Shown: positions 52,406-61,974, counted from the stretch's first letter. The stretch is DNA of 64,000 nt from Fluviibacter phosphoraccumulans (GCF_016110345.1 NZ_AP019011.1:310001-374000), one strand, 5' to 3'. Notes: generated by a model not told the origin, from the sequence alone. Program-made: numbers and translations.

Positions 52406-53218
52406 GTGCGCTATCAATCCATCAAATTACCTGCCGCGTTCCTGGTTGCTTCTCTATTGCCGATATGCGCTTCTCTGGCTGAAGAGGTTAATCCAATTCC
52501 CGTCGTCACTGACGATTTCCGGTTTGCTGTTACGCCATACCTTTGGGCGGCCGGCATTACAGGCAGTGTTGATTACAACAATGTTCAACGCGCTCACACG
52601 CATATCAGCAGCGATAAGGTGCTGAGCAATCTGTCAATAGGCGGCATGCTCGACGGCGAAGTTCATTACGGCCGTTGGGGTTTGATGGCTAATGCGGTAT
52701 TTGCAAAGCTGAGCCACAACGGTTCGAAATCATCGAATCTGCAGCATGGTCTATCGGCAACCGTGGATTCCAAAACGGATGCATGGTTGGGGGTTTATAC
52801 GCTCGCAGGTACTTATACGGTTTATGCGGGTCAATCGATTTACGTTGATGGTCTGGTCGGTGTGCGCTTTCTGAATCTCAATAGCAAGGTTCAGCTGGAT
52901 GCGTCCATAGCCAACACGCCTTATACCGGGCACAAAACATTGTATTCATCTGTCCACGCGACCGATGCCATTGGTGGCGTCAAGGGGCGGGTTCGCCTTG
53001 GTGAAACAAGTTTCTTTGTGCCTTTTTATCTGGATGCTGGCGGCGGTAGTGCGATTGCCAAGTTTACCTCTCAGCAAGCATTGGGTATCGGATATGCCTA
53101 TAAGGCAGTTGATCTGGCGCTGTACTACAACAACCTGTATTACAGCCTGAGCAATGACAAGGTCTCCTCGTATATCAACTTGTCCGGGCCTGCACTGGCG
53201 GCAACATTTAAATTTTAA
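52406..53218 (+). CDS. Putative outer-membrane beta-barrel protein
   Basis: 270 residues. A signal peptide (SIKLPAAFLVASLLPICASLA) is followed by alternating hydrophobic strands (FAVTPYLWAAGITGSVDY; GGMLDGEVHYGRWGLMANAV; YSLSNDKVSSYINLSG) and a C-terminal phenylalanine (ALAATFKF), the outer-membrane sorting signal. The sequence PYLWAAGITGSV is seen in a widespread but uncharacterised barrel family. Start is GTG 52406, with GAGG upstream. First gene after the GTAGG site 2. Confidence 0.7.
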   Translation: MRYQSIKLPAAFLVASLLPICASLAEEVNPIPVVTDDFRFAVTPYLWAAGITGSVDYNNVQRAHTHISSDKVLSNLSIGGMLDGEVHYGRWGLMANAVFAKLSHNGSKSSNLQHGLSATVDSKTDAWLGVYTLAGTYTVYAGQSIYVDGLVGVRFLNLNSKVQLDASIANTPYTGHKTLYSSVHATDAIGGVKGRVRLGETSFFVPFYLDAGGGSAIAKFTSQQALGIGYAYKAVDLALYYNNLYYSLSNDKVSSYINLSGPALAATFKF

Positions 53219-53237
53219 ATGCGCGTAAAGAAATCTA

Positions 53238-54125
53238 ATGACGATTAAAAATCAGTTTTCAATTCTTGTTGTTTCAGTAGGGGCGGGTATTTTTGGCCCG
53301 GGTGCTTATGCACAAGAAGCTAATCCAAGCAGTCTTAATCAGACGGTTGGTGTGGCAAGCGATAGTGATGCGCCTGCGCCGTCTAAGTCGGCAAGCGCTG
53401 CCGACAACAAGGCGGATATTGCCAAAAAACTGGCTAACCCGATTGCCAACATGATCTCGGTCCCATTTCAGTGGAATTGGGACCAGAAGACTGGCAAGAA
53501 TGGTCAAGGGCATGATCAAACGTTATTGGTGCAGCCTGTTATCCCCTTAAATTTGTCCGGTGGCGATACGCTGATTTTTCGCCCGATTGTAACGGCCGAA
53601 ATGCAAAGTAATGTCAACGGATTTTCTGGCACGGGCATGCAGGGTGTTCAGCTGGAAACCTTTTATGCGCCGAACACGGGTTCATCCGTGATCTGGGGGG
53701 TTGGACCCTATCTGGCATCGCCCGCCGGGGCGAGTGGCCGTTTTGGCTCGCAGCAGACCGGTGGTGGTGTCACTGGCGTTGTTTTGGATCGTGCCGGCCC
53801 ATGGACCTATGGTGTGCTGGCTTTCAATTCCTGGAATTTAGGCGGAAGCGCTGTTTCAGGAACTCAGAATAATTTGTATTGGCAACCTTTTGTGGCCTAC
53901 GTAACCAGTAATGCCTGGACGGTCTCGGTCAATACGCAGTCAGTTTATAACTACGACGCGCACCGAACCCAAAACCCGATTAACGCGCAACTTTCAAAAC
54001 TGGTGGTGACGAATGGTCTACCAATCTCTTATGAGATAGGTGCGCGTTATAACGTGACGAGCATTCCGGGTGGCGCCCAAGGTTGGGGTGCCCGTGCCTC
54101 GGTTACCTTTGTTTTCTCGAAGTAA
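53238..54125 (+). CDS. Putative transporter/outer-membrane protein (so-called neuromedin U-like family)
   Basis: 295 residues with a signal peptide (FSILVVSVGAGIFGPGAYA) and a Ser/Ala-rich linker, then LANPIANMISVPFQWNWDQ, RPIVTAEMQSN, WGVGPYLASPAG and the end GWGARASVTFVFSK. This resembles the bacterial family often labelled neuromedin U, likely an outer-membrane barrel of unknown role. 19 nt after the previous gene, so the two probably form one operon. Confidence 0.7.
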   Translation: MTIKNQFSILVVSVGAGIFGPGAYAQEANPSSLNQTVGVASDSDAPAPSKSASAADNKADIAKKLANPIANMISVPFQWNWDQKTGKNGQGHDQTLLVQPVIPLNLSGGDTLIFRPIVTAEMQSNVNGFSGTGMQGVQLETFYAPNTGSSVIWGVGPYLASPAGASGRFGSQQTGGGVTGVVLDRAGPWTYGVLAFNSWNLGGSAVSGTQNNLYWQPFVAYVTSNAWTVSVNTQSVYNYDAHRTQNPINAQLSKLVVTNGLPISYEIGARYNVTSIPGGAQGWGARASVTFVFSK

Positions 54126-54162
54126 CAACAGTCAATCTTAAATAATCTCAGAGGATTTCTTC

Positions 54163-55872
54163 ATGAAACACCGTACAAGCCTTGTTGCTGCTGCGATCGC
54201 ATCCTTGGTGTCCTTTAACGCATGGGCTGCTGGTTCTACGCTGGCTGACACTGTTTTCTACGGTGGTACCGTGGTTACGGTTAACGACAAACAGCCGCAA
54301 GTGACCGGGCTTGCCGTAAAAGACGGCAATATTCTGGCGGTAGGTAACCAGGCAAGCATTCTGCAAGAATATGTGGGCAGCAACACGCAGCTCGTTGACC
54401 TTAAAGGCCGGACGCTGATGCCTGGTTTTGTGGAGCCACACCTGCATATCTCTTTGACGGCGCTGACAGAAAACGTTGCGCTGAATTTATCCAATTTTAC
54501 TTTGCCTTACGACACGATTGATACGATCCTGGATAAGATTCGCGCCCATAAAAAGAAGATCCCTGACGATGCCTGGATCATCGGCTTCGGTGTTGACCCG
54601 TCGCGTACAACGCCATTTATGGCGGAGTTGAATGCCGATTTGCTCGATAAAGTCTCGACGACGAATCCAATTTTTATCGTGAATCAGTCAGGCCACATTG
54701 CTTATGTGAATCATAAGGCGATGGAATTGGCCGGTATCAACGAAAACACACCCAATCCTGGCAACGGCGGCGTGTATGTTCGCGACGCTCAGGGTAAACA
54801 CACGGGTGTTCTGAACGAGCCGCCTTCATACTATGCTTTTGCTAAAAAAATGACGCCGCCGTCTCAACAGATTGTAGTTGATGCTTACATGAAGACGGTG
54901 AAGAGCATGGCGGCGACGGGTATCACGACATCATCGGAGATGGGCTTGGGCGCTGTTCTGCCTGTGGAGGCCGAGTATGCAATGGTTAAAGAACTGAGCA
55001 GCCAGCCGGGGTTTCCGATTCGTGTGCGTGCCTATTATTGGGGAACTTCGCTTAACGAAGGCATGTCTATGGTTCAGCCCAATGAAGGCAACGACATGTT
55101 CCGCATGGTCGGCGTGAAGTACATAGCGGATGGTTCGACGCAGGGTCTTACTGCGGCACTGAACAAGCCATACAACTACCCGAAGGGCACGACAAACCGT
55201 GGTGCACTCGACTGGGAAGACGAGAAGCTCTTCAGCACTGCCAAGCCTTACTTTGATCAAGGTTGGCAGATCTCGATCCATGCCAATGGCGATCGTGCGA
55301 TTGGTCAGGCGCTTGGTGTCTACGGCCGCTTACTCGAAAACGAGCAAGATCCAGCCAAGCGTCGTTTACGAATCGAGCATTTCACGGTGAACACTGAGAA
55401 AGAAATTGCTTTGGCGCATAAACTTGGTGTGGCACCGAGCATGACTATTGGTCACGTCGGTTTCTGGGGCGAAGTTTTCCATGACCACCTGCTGGGGCAC
55501 GATCGCGCTGACCGAATTGATGCGAGTGGTTCTATGACCAAGCGCGGGTTGCGTTTCTCGTTTCATAGTGATTCCCCAGTTTCGCCTTACCAACCGTTAC
55601 AGTACATTTCGACTGGCGCATCTCGACTCTGGCAAGCACCGCCGCGTAAGGTTCTGGGGCACCAGCAGCGAATCGCGGTAGATCGGGCGATCAAGGCAGT
55701 TACGCTGGATGCCGCCTACGCATTGTTTGCCGACGATCAAATCGGTAGTCTGGAACCCGGTAAATGGGCGGATCTAATCATTCTGGATCAGAATCCCCGA
55801 ACAACCGAGTTAACGAAGATTCCGCAGATCAAAGTGACGGAAACCTGGGTTAACGGAAAACGCGTCCACTAA
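54163..55872 (+). CDS. Exported amidohydrolase, YtcJ family
   Basis: 569-residue metal-dependent hydrolase with a Sec signal peptide (SLVAAAIASLVSFNAWA). The composite N- and C-terminal beta-sandwich (ADTVFYGGTVVTVNDKQPQ; EPGKWADLIILDQNP) surrounds a TIM barrel with the metal-site signature GFVEPHLHI, later HANGDRAIGQAL and SFHSDSPVSPYQPLQ. YtcJ-type enzymes act on N-acyl or formamide-like substrates; the substrate is unknown. SD CAGAGGA precedes the ATG. Third gene of the operon after site 2. Confidence 0.85.
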   Translation: MKHRTSLVAAAIASLVSFNAWAAGSTLADTVFYGGTVVTVNDKQPQVTGLAVKDGNILAVGNQASILQEYVGSNTQLVDLKGRTLMPGFVEPHLHISLTALTENVALNLSNFTLPYDTIDTILDKIRAHKKKIPDDAWIIGFGVDPSRTTPFMAELNADLLDKVSTTNPIFIVNQSGHIAYVNHKAMELAGINENTPNPGNGGVYVRDAQGKHTGVLNEPPSYYAFAKKMTPPSQQIVVDAYMKTVKSMAATGITTSSEMGLGAVLPVEAEYAMVKELSSQPGFPIRVRAYYWGTSLNEGMSMVQPNEGNDMFRMVGVKYIADGSTQGLTAALNKPYNYPKGTTNRGALDWEDEKLFSTAKPYFDQGWQISIHANGDRAIGQALGVYGRLLENEQDPAKRRLRIEHFTVNTEKEIALAHKLGVAPSMTIGHVGFWGEVFHDHLLGHDRADRIDASGSMTKRGLRFSFHSDSPVSPYQPLQYISTGASRLWQAPPRKVLGHQQRIAVDRAIKAVTLDAAYALFADDQIGSLEPGKWADLIILDQNPRTTELTKIPQIKVTETWVNGKRVH

Positions 55873-55902
55873 TCCAATTTTCCTTAATCGAAGGAGTAAA
55901 AC

Positions 55903-56265
55903 GTGAAAATGAAATCAATGGTGCTTCTAGCTGTCGCAGGTGCGCTGGTTGCCTGTGCTTCCCCTAGTGAGCTGCGGGGCCGTGAAGTGAATTTTGCCGC
56001 CTCAAGCACGAAGAATAATGCCAGCCAGGTGTTAAGTTGTGTGGCTGCTGGCTGGCAAAAGAGGACCCAGCAAGCAGTAACCGTGAATACCTATGAAAAC
56101 GGTTTTACCGCGGTGGCTCAGTCAAAGACCTTGTTTGGTACGAATACGGATTTCGTGATTGATGCTGCGAATGCCAAGACGGGTGGTGCTGTTTTCCAAC
56201 TCTGGTCAACGATGAGCAAAGAATCCACCGACAAGCTGATCGGCATCATCCAGCCTTGCCTGTGA
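55903..56265 (+). CDS. Small hypothetical lipoprotein
   Basis: 120 residues with a lipobox (AGALVACASP) and no recognised domain; two further cysteines (SCVAAGW and QPCL) could form a disulfide. Start is GTG 55903 with a strong AAGGAG 7 nt upstream. 30 nt after the amidohydrolase gene, so probably the last gene of that operon. Confidence 0.7.
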   Translation: MKMKSMVLLAVAGALVACASPSELRGREVNFAASSTKNNASQVLSCVAAGWQKRTQQAVTVNTYENGFTAVAQSKTLFGTNTDFVIDAANAKTGGAVFQLWSTMSKESTDKLIGIIQPCL

Positions 56266-56317
56266 GGGATTGCTGCTTGGCAAATCCAGTAACGGCGTGA
56301 TCGTTCATTGCCAAACG

Positions 56318-56345
56318 AAAAAAGCGCCCCTCGAGGCGCTTTTTT
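56318..56345. terminator. Bidirectional terminator between lipoprotein and lipase genes
   Basis: AAAAAAGCGCC / GGCGCTTTTTT around CCCTCGA gives a T-run on both strands. It lies between two converging genes and can stop both. Confidence 0.9.
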
Positions 56346-56353
56346 CTATCGTA

Positions 56354-57670
56354 TTAAAGGACGTTTTCAGCAGCACAGCCGTCAACTGCCGGTTTGCCGG
56401 AAAGACGGTCTTTGATCCACGGCAGATAGAAAGGTACGGAGGCGCTGGGTGTCGTGAAATGATTCTGATCGCCGGGTAACTGCACGCGAGCGACATTTCC
56501 ACCGAGAGCACAAACCTTGTCGCGATAGTACTCACCCATGACTGGCGGCAATGTTGTATCTTTGTTTCCGTAAAGGATTAGCACTGGTGCTATAGGTTTT
56601 GCAGTATTATCGACTGAACCATCGACAATCGCCTGTGCCCAAGCCTTAGCGTTCATGGGCTGTGGCCTCAACAAGGATTTGTAGGAAGAACCGTAGTTAA
56701 AATTAATTGTGTCCGTGCTTACGTGTACGCACTTGTTGAGATAGATCTCGTCTAGCGCTTTGGCACCTTCATCGGTGAAGATGTCGTTTAATTTTAATTT
56801 ATCCGGATAGGCAGCTTGGGTGCCCCAGAGGTTCATTGACATATGGGCGAATGCAAAACTATCCACAGACCAGGCGTTCGCAAAATCGGTAAGCATCTTA
56901 GTGGCACCGGCTTCATCTAGGGTTGCCGGTTTATACATGGCAAGATCTGGAATAGCCATTGCTACAAAACCGACAATATCAAGGTCGTCAAAGGCTGTCC
57001 CCTTTTGGGAGATGTACGCTCCCTGGGAAGAAGCGCCGACTGTGGAGCCTGCACCTTGTGACCAACCGATCATCAGCGCTTTCTTGCTGGCGCTAGTCTC
57101 TTTCATCGAACCGGCAGCACGGGCTGCATTGATCGCATCACGACCGTTGGTCTTTGCAACGGCATATTGGTGACGACCGCCACCGCCAAGACCCTGATAG
57201 TCTGTGCCGACGACAACGTAACCATCCTTGATGAATTGTTCCAGGCTTGGCAGACCATAATCGGTCCACGAATTACCATTCACAAGAAAATATTGGTTGA
57301 GCGACTGTGCCGGGTTCTCAACTTGCGATGGGCCGCAATTTTGCGCATTGCCTGTTGTACCGTGTGACCATGAAATTAACGGTCTGCCACCAGCAGGTGC
57401 TGGGCCGGTTGGCGCCACCACCAAACCGGTTGAAATGGTGTTCTTACCGTTCAGATCAGAAGAAATGTAAGCAATACGCCAAGCTTGTGCACCTGGGATC
57501 GGTGTGGCGACCTTTTCCTTCTTAATGACCTGGCCCAATTTTCCTTCGGCCTTCATGTGCATCACAGATTGATAAAATGGCGCAACCGCTGGATCTGCCA
57601 ATGCGATGTTGGCCGAAAAGCCGCAGGTGGCAAGCAATGCAACAACAGTTAGTTTGGGTTTCCAAATCAT
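56354..57670 (-). CDS. Secreted alpha/beta hydrolase (lipase-like)
   Basis: 438 residues with a signal peptide (VVALLATCGFSANIALA). The lipase-like fold shows SWSHGTTGNAQNC, VVGTDYQGLGGGGRHQYAV, the nucleophile elbow GWSQGAGS (Ser in GWSQG), and VLILYGNKDTTLPPVMGEYY with the acidic residue, then QLPGDQNHFTT with the likely catalytic His. This matches secretory lipase-like proteins (LIP family); the true substrate is not known. It lies 14 nt behind poxB on the same strand. Confidence 0.82.
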   Translation of the reverse strand: MIWKPKLTVVALLATCGFSANIALADPAVAPFYQSVMHMKAEGKLGQVIKKEKVATPIPGAQAWRIAYISSDLNGKNTISTGLVVAPTGPAPAGGRPLISWSHGTTGNAQNCGPSQVENPAQSLNQYFLVNGNSWTDYGLPSLEQFIKDGYVVVGTDYQGLGGGGRHQYAVAKTNGRDAINAARAAGSMKETSASKKALMIGWSQGAGSTVGASSQGAYISQKGTAFDDLDIVGFVAMAIPDLAMYKPATLDEAGATKMLTDFANAWSVDSFAFAHMSMNLWGTQAAYPDKLKLNDIFTDEGAKALDEIYLNKCVHVSTDTINFNYGSSYKSLLRPQPMNAKAWAQAIVDGSVDNTAKPIAPVLILYGNKDTTLPPVMGEYYRDKVCALGGNVARVQLPGDQNHFTTPSASVPFYLPWIKDRLSGKPAVDGCAAENVL

Positions 57671-57684
57671 GAGGTAATCCTTAA

Positions 57685-59409
57685 TTAGTTAATGATGGTC
57701 TTTATTGCGTTTTTCATCAGCGTTTCAGCTTCTTTGAAACGACCGCCGACAACCGCTTTTGCCATGTACGTCGCCATGCCGGTGACGTTTTCTACTGTCA
57801 CTGTTGGCGGCATGACCAGTTCATAACGATTGGTGTATACATCCAGCAAACCGGCTTCCGGATCTGCCAGAAATTCCTTGACCGTTTTTTCCAGGTCTGC
57901 CGGATCTTTGACTTCATAACCCTTGATGCCAACAGCTTGGGCAATGGCCGCAAAACTAGGATTTTTAAGATCGGTGTAGTTGTTGAGCAGACCTTCGGTC
58001 TTCATTTCCAGCTCAACAAAATTCAGCGAGCTGTTATGCAGCACCACAATCTTAATGGGCAGGTTTTCCTGGCGAATGGTTAGCAGGTCTCCCATCAGCA
58101 TGGCGAGGCCGCCGTCTCCAGACAGGCTGATCACTTGGCGATTAGGGTAAGCCTTCTTTAAGCCAAGGGCCATGGGCATGGCGTTGGCCATGGTTCCGTG
58201 ACGCAAGCTAAGCAGCGTTCTGCGTTTGCCATTCGATTGAAAATGACGGAGCACCCAAACCATCGCAGAGCCACAGTCGCCCGTTACGAGGGCATCTTCT
58301 GCTGCATATTTATCCAGAAGCTTGGTGAGATATTCCGGATGGATTGATCCTGCATCTCCGGGGATTTCCTTGGCCGCTAGACTCTCAAGTGTATCTTTAC
58401 GTTCCTTCAGGCATTCTTTAAGGAAGGCATCGTCCGATTTTTCGCCGAGGAGCGGCAAAAGCGCTTCAAGGCTAGGGATCACATCACCTTCAAGTCCCAG
58501 TGTCACGGGATGGCGACGACCGAGACGGGATGCATCTCGGTCGATCTGAATAATTTTTGCATGCTGTGGGTAGAACTGACCCCAGGCAAAGTCAGCGCCC
58601 AGCAGAATGAGCGTGTCACAGCTGTTCATCATGTGAAAACCCGAATGCACACCCAGTAACCCGGTCATCCCAACATTGTAAGGATTGTCATACTCGACAA
58701 AATCCTTGGCGCGAGAGGTGTGGGCAATAGGCGCATTCAGCTTTTTAGCCAGTGCAATCAGTAGATCATGGGCACCTTCTGAGCCCATGCCAGCATAGAT
58801 ACCGACTTTCTTACCCTGGGCAATAATGGCAGCGGCTTGCTTTAGCTCATCATCATTGGGGCGACGAACCGGTTTCGGGAAGTGCACCGAGTAAGGCACT
58901 TCATCTTTGATTTCGGTTTTGCTGATATCAACCGGCAGAATCAGAACGGCCGGCCCTTGTTTGCTGATTGCTGCCTGACAAGCCAGAACCGTTAAACGAC
59001 GTGCTTGCTCGGCGTTGTTAATTTGCTCGCAAAAGACCGCGCAGTCGGAAAAGACTTTTTTGAAGTCTACTTCCTGTGGCATATCTGTGCCTAGCGTTGC
59101 CGTATCCATCTGGCTTGCGATAACGATCAACGGAATGCGACTGCGATGCGCCTCGTAAACCCCGTTGATAAGATGCAAGCTGCCCGGCCCGCATGAACCA
59201 GCACAACCCGCCAGTGTGCCACTGACATAAGATTCTGCACCTGCGGCAAATGCACCGACCTCTTCATGGCGCGTATGCACCCAGTCGATCTTGCTTTTAG
59301 ATAGGGCATCGGTGACGTAATTCAGCGTGTCCCCGACGACACCATAGATATTTTTGACGCCCGCAGATTCCAGAACTTCAATTACGACTTGTGCGACATT
59401 TTTACTCAT
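57685..59409 (-). CDS. poxB: Pyruvate dehydrogenase (quinone), PoxB-type
   Basis: 574-residue ThDP- and FAD-dependent enzyme that oxidises pyruvate to acetate and CO2 and passes electrons to ubiquinone. N-terminal PYR domain (YGVVGDTLNYVTDAL, catalytic Glu in RHEEVGAFAAGAES), central FAD-binding domain, and the ThDP motif GDGGLAMLMGDL ... VVLHNSSLNF. The C-terminal tail (MAKAVVGGRFKEAETLMKNA) could be the membrane-binding end. AAGGAAA precedes ATG 59409. The GTAGG site 3 lies upstream, linking it to the local regulator. Confidence 0.88.
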   Translation of the reverse strand: MSKNVAQVVIEVLESAGVKNIYGVVGDTLNYVTDALSKSKIDWVHTRHEEVGAFAAGAESYVSGTLAGCAGSCGPGSLHLINGVYEAHRSRIPLIVIASQMDTATLGTDMPQEVDFKKVFSDCAVFCEQINNAEQARRLTVLACQAAISKQGPAVLILPVDISKTEIKDEVPYSVHFPKPVRRPNDDELKQAAAIIAQGKKVGIYAGMGSEGAHDLLIALAKKLNAPIAHTSRAKDFVEYDNPYNVGMTGLLGVHSGFHMMNSCDTLILLGADFAWGQFYPQHAKIIQIDRDASRLGRRHPVTLGLEGDVIPSLEALLPLLGEKSDDAFLKECLKERKDTLESLAAKEIPGDAGSIHPEYLTKLLDKYAAEDALVTGDCGSAMVWVLRHFQSNGKRRTLLSLRHGTMANAMPMALGLKKAYPNRQVISLSGDGGLAMLMGDLLTIRQENLPIKIVVLHNSSLNFVELEMKTEGLLNNYTDLKNPSFAAIAQAVGIKGYEVKDPADLEKTVKEFLADPEAGLLDVYTNRYELVMPPTVTVENVTGMATYMAKAVVGGRFKEAETLMKNAIKTIIN

Positions 59410-59475
59410 GGCGTTTCCTTGTTGGATTGGTTTATGACCCCGCGAGCTAAACTCAAATAATCCCGCAGTGAGATT

Positions 59476-59499
59476 GCGTTTTCCTACTAATCCCTACAG
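59476..59499 (-). promoter_or_regulatory. GTAGG direct-repeat operator upstream of poxB (site 3)
   Basis: On the minus strand GTAGG occupies 59497-59493 and 59487-59483 (period 10), preceded by CT and followed by AAAACGC. A -10-like GATTAT lies at 59462-59457, 21 nt after the second repeat. It also lies 66 nt upstream of the divergent MscS-type gene. Confidence 0.65.
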
Positions 59500-59564
59500 G
59501 GGTTAAAACCGCTGAAAATATTTGAAAACAGTTTACTATCAAGCCCGTGTCCTGCAGGTTGATA

Positions 59565-61937
59565 ATGAAGATGTCAAAAAAATTTCGGGTAATTCCCCTA
59601 CACATAAAATTTCGTACAGCTTCAGCAATCATCCTGCTGCTTTCGAGCATGTCGAGCGCCTACGCGCAAATGCCATCGTTGTTCCCTGGCAAAAGCCAGA
59701 CTCAGCAAGCTATTAATACTTCCCAAGCGCCGGTCGTTGTTGACCTCAACAAGGAGTTAGCTGATGCACAATCACGCTTAGGTGACACTCAGGGTGTCAT
59801 TAACCGACTTCAAGCGCAACTGAAGGACACCAACCTATCGAATGACGCCCGCAGCAATCTGCTGAAACAATTTAATCAGCGGCAAACACTCGCAGATAGG
59901 TACGCGCAACAGATCGACTATCTCAAGCAGTTACAGGTATACGACCAGAAGATTGTTGATGCCAAACAACAGAGAGATAACTGGGTTGCTCCCGCTGGGA
60001 ATCCGCCTTGGTCTGTTGTGCAAGGGGATCAGGTCAAAAATGAAATGATCATGCAGGAATCTCGCATAACCAAGATCAATGATGAGCTAAGCGCGCTTTC
60101 GGATCAGATTGCGATATATGGACGTGAAAAATCAGATGCCGATGTGCGGCTCCGTCAACTTCAAGAAAAGCTTGGGAATGATCCAACAAAATTAACCGAG
60201 GCCTCTAGAATCGCATTAGACGAGGCTCAAATGACACAAGCCTTTAAAAGCTCTCTGCTTTATCGGGCTGACCTTGAGAAACGATTAAAAGAAAAGCTTC
60301 GTACCCTACTTGAGATTCAGCTCAGTACATCGGCGAAGACGTGGAATTATTTTGATGGACGATTTGTCCTGACCCCAGAAATTTTGGCCAGCGCCAAAGG
60401 GGATTTGCAATTGATCATTGATCGCGACCGCAATCAGGAGCTCAATGCACTGGCCAAATCCGAAACGGCACTCAACCGTTTGAATAAAGCCCAGGCAGAG
60501 TTTCAGGCGTTAGATCATAAGAACACGCCGCTTGATCGCCTTGCTCAAGCAAGAGCTAATCTGGATATGGCACAGGCGAACGAAGCTTCTGCTCGAAGTG
60601 ATGTTGATCGGCTACGCCGACTGATTGAGATGGGAGGTTACGCACAACAAGTATGGGACGCTCGAGCGGCGCTCTACGCAACGCCGCGCCCGAGTGCAGA
60701 AAGGGTGTCTGAAATTGCCCAATCCGTAAAGGATGGTTTGCTGCGCATTGCGCAAGTGCGTGACAATCTAGGACAAGCCCTAACCGCCAATGAGCAAGCA
60801 GCATTTACGCTCCGAGAAAACCTGCTGTTTTCCAAGGATGTGCTCGCCCGCCAAGTTTTAACGGCGAAGCTTCAAGCGGCAAACACCGAGGCCGATTCTA
60901 TAAGATTAGTGCTGACGGCATTAGAGGATTTTGAGCAATTTTTAAGCCTGCTCCAATCCGAACTTGCGGCACAAGCTACGCATCGAAGCGTTACGGAACG
61001 CATGGCGGACTTCGGGGATCAACTGGTCAATGTTGGACGGAACACATGGAACTATGAGCTGTTTTCTGTCGATGACTTTGTGATCGCAGATGGTAAAGAA
61101 GTTAAAACTACCCGAAGTGTGACCATCGGCAAGAGCATCGGTGCCGTTGCGATGTTGCTGTTTGGCTTCATGTTGATCTCGTGGTTGATCCGTTCCTCGA
61201 TAGCGTTGGCGGAACGTAGGTTTGGTCTTAAACCGTCATCAGCACTGGCCGTCCGCCGGTGGCTAACTTTTATTGCTACCGGTACGCTGATTGCGCTCAG
61301 TTTTAATCTTGTACAGATTCCGTTAAGCATTTTCGCATTCCTGGGGGGCGCCTTAGCGATTGGTATCGGTTTTGGCGCGCAGAACGTGCTGAAGAATTTG
61401 ATTAGCGGTGGCATGTTGCTCATCGAGCGCCCCATAAAACTTGGCGATTTCGTCGAAATTGAGGGTGTCCGTGGACGGGTGACCTCAATCGGACTGCGCG
61501 TCTCAACCATTCATAGCTCAGACGGTATCGATACTCTCATCCCGAATAGTGAGCTCGTCGAGAAAAAACTCACCAACTGGACATTTAGTAACCAAAATAT
61601 TCGTCGGGAGATTAAGGTGGGGGTAGCCTATGACGCAGATCCAACGGAGATTCAGCGCCTTATCCAATCTGTGGCTCTCGTCCACCCAGATGTGATACAG
61701 AGTCCGACCCCAATGGTTGTGTTCGACGATTTCGGAGACAGCGCCCTGATATTTACCTTGCGCTTCTGGATCCGTGTTGATACAGCTACAGATGGCCGAC
61801 TTATTGACAGTGATCTGCGCTCTGGAATTATGGCCAAGCTAAAGAATGCGGGGATTGATATTCCTAACCCTCAGCTTGACGTCCATCTTTCTGCTGTAGC
61901 GCCGTTGAAGGTATCTATCCCTAATCCATCGATCTGA
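59565..61937 (+). CDS. Large MscS-family mechanosensitive channel
   Basis: 790-residue membrane protein: signal peptide (ASAIILLLSSMSSAYA), a long periplasmic coiled-coil region (about residues 55-480), then membrane helices and the MscS core with the pore helix (LGGALAIGIGFGAQNVLKNLISGGMLL seen in parts) and the cytoplasmic domain (IERPIKLGDFVEIEGVRGRV, STIHSSDGIDTLIPNSELVE, GVAYDADPTEIQRL). The architecture resembles MscK/YbdG-like large channels but with a different sensor region. ATG 59565 is chosen with CAGG upstream; ATG 59571 and GTG 59547 are alternatives. Confidence 0.85.
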   Translation: MKMSKKFRVIPLHIKFRTASAIILLLSSMSSAYAQMPSLFPGKSQTQQAINTSQAPVVVDLNKELADAQSRLGDTQGVINRLQAQLKDTNLSNDARSNLLKQFNQRQTLADRYAQQIDYLKQLQVYDQKIVDAKQQRDNWVAPAGNPPWSVVQGDQVKNEMIMQESRITKINDELSALSDQIAIYGREKSDADVRLRQLQEKLGNDPTKLTEASRIALDEAQMTQAFKSSLLYRADLEKRLKEKLRTLLEIQLSTSAKTWNYFDGRFVLTPEILASAKGDLQLIIDRDRNQELNALAKSETALNRLNKAQAEFQALDHKNTPLDRLAQARANLDMAQANEASARSDVDRLRRLIEMGGYAQQVWDARAALYATPRPSAERVSEIAQSVKDGLLRIAQVRDNLGQALTANEQAAFTLRENLLFSKDVLARQVLTAKLQAANTEADSIRLVLTALEDFEQFLSLLQSELAAQATHRSVTERMADFGDQLVNVGRNTWNYELFSVDDFVIADGKEVKTTRSVTIGKSIGAVAMLLFGFMLISWLIRSSIALAERRFGLKPSSALAVRRWLTFIATGTLIALSFNLVQIPLSIFAFLGGALAIGIGFGAQNVLKNLISGGMLLIERPIKLGDFVEIEGVRGRVTSIGLRVSTIHSSDGIDTLIPNSELVEKKLTNWTFSNQNIRREIKVGVAYDADPTEIQRLIQSVALVHPDVIQSPTPMVVFDDFGDSALIFTLRFWIRVDTATDGRLIDSDLRSGIMAKLKNAGIDIPNPQLDVHLSAVAPLKVSIPNPSI

Positions 61938-61974
61938 CCTTTTTATTCAATTCTTTCAAGAAGTCCATCTTAAA

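Noticed and set aside
52395..52625. 76-codon plus-strand frame overlapping the barrel gene start
   Set aside because: It overlaps the barrel gene, whose signal peptide, strands and terminal Phe are convincing; the other frame shows nothing recognisable.
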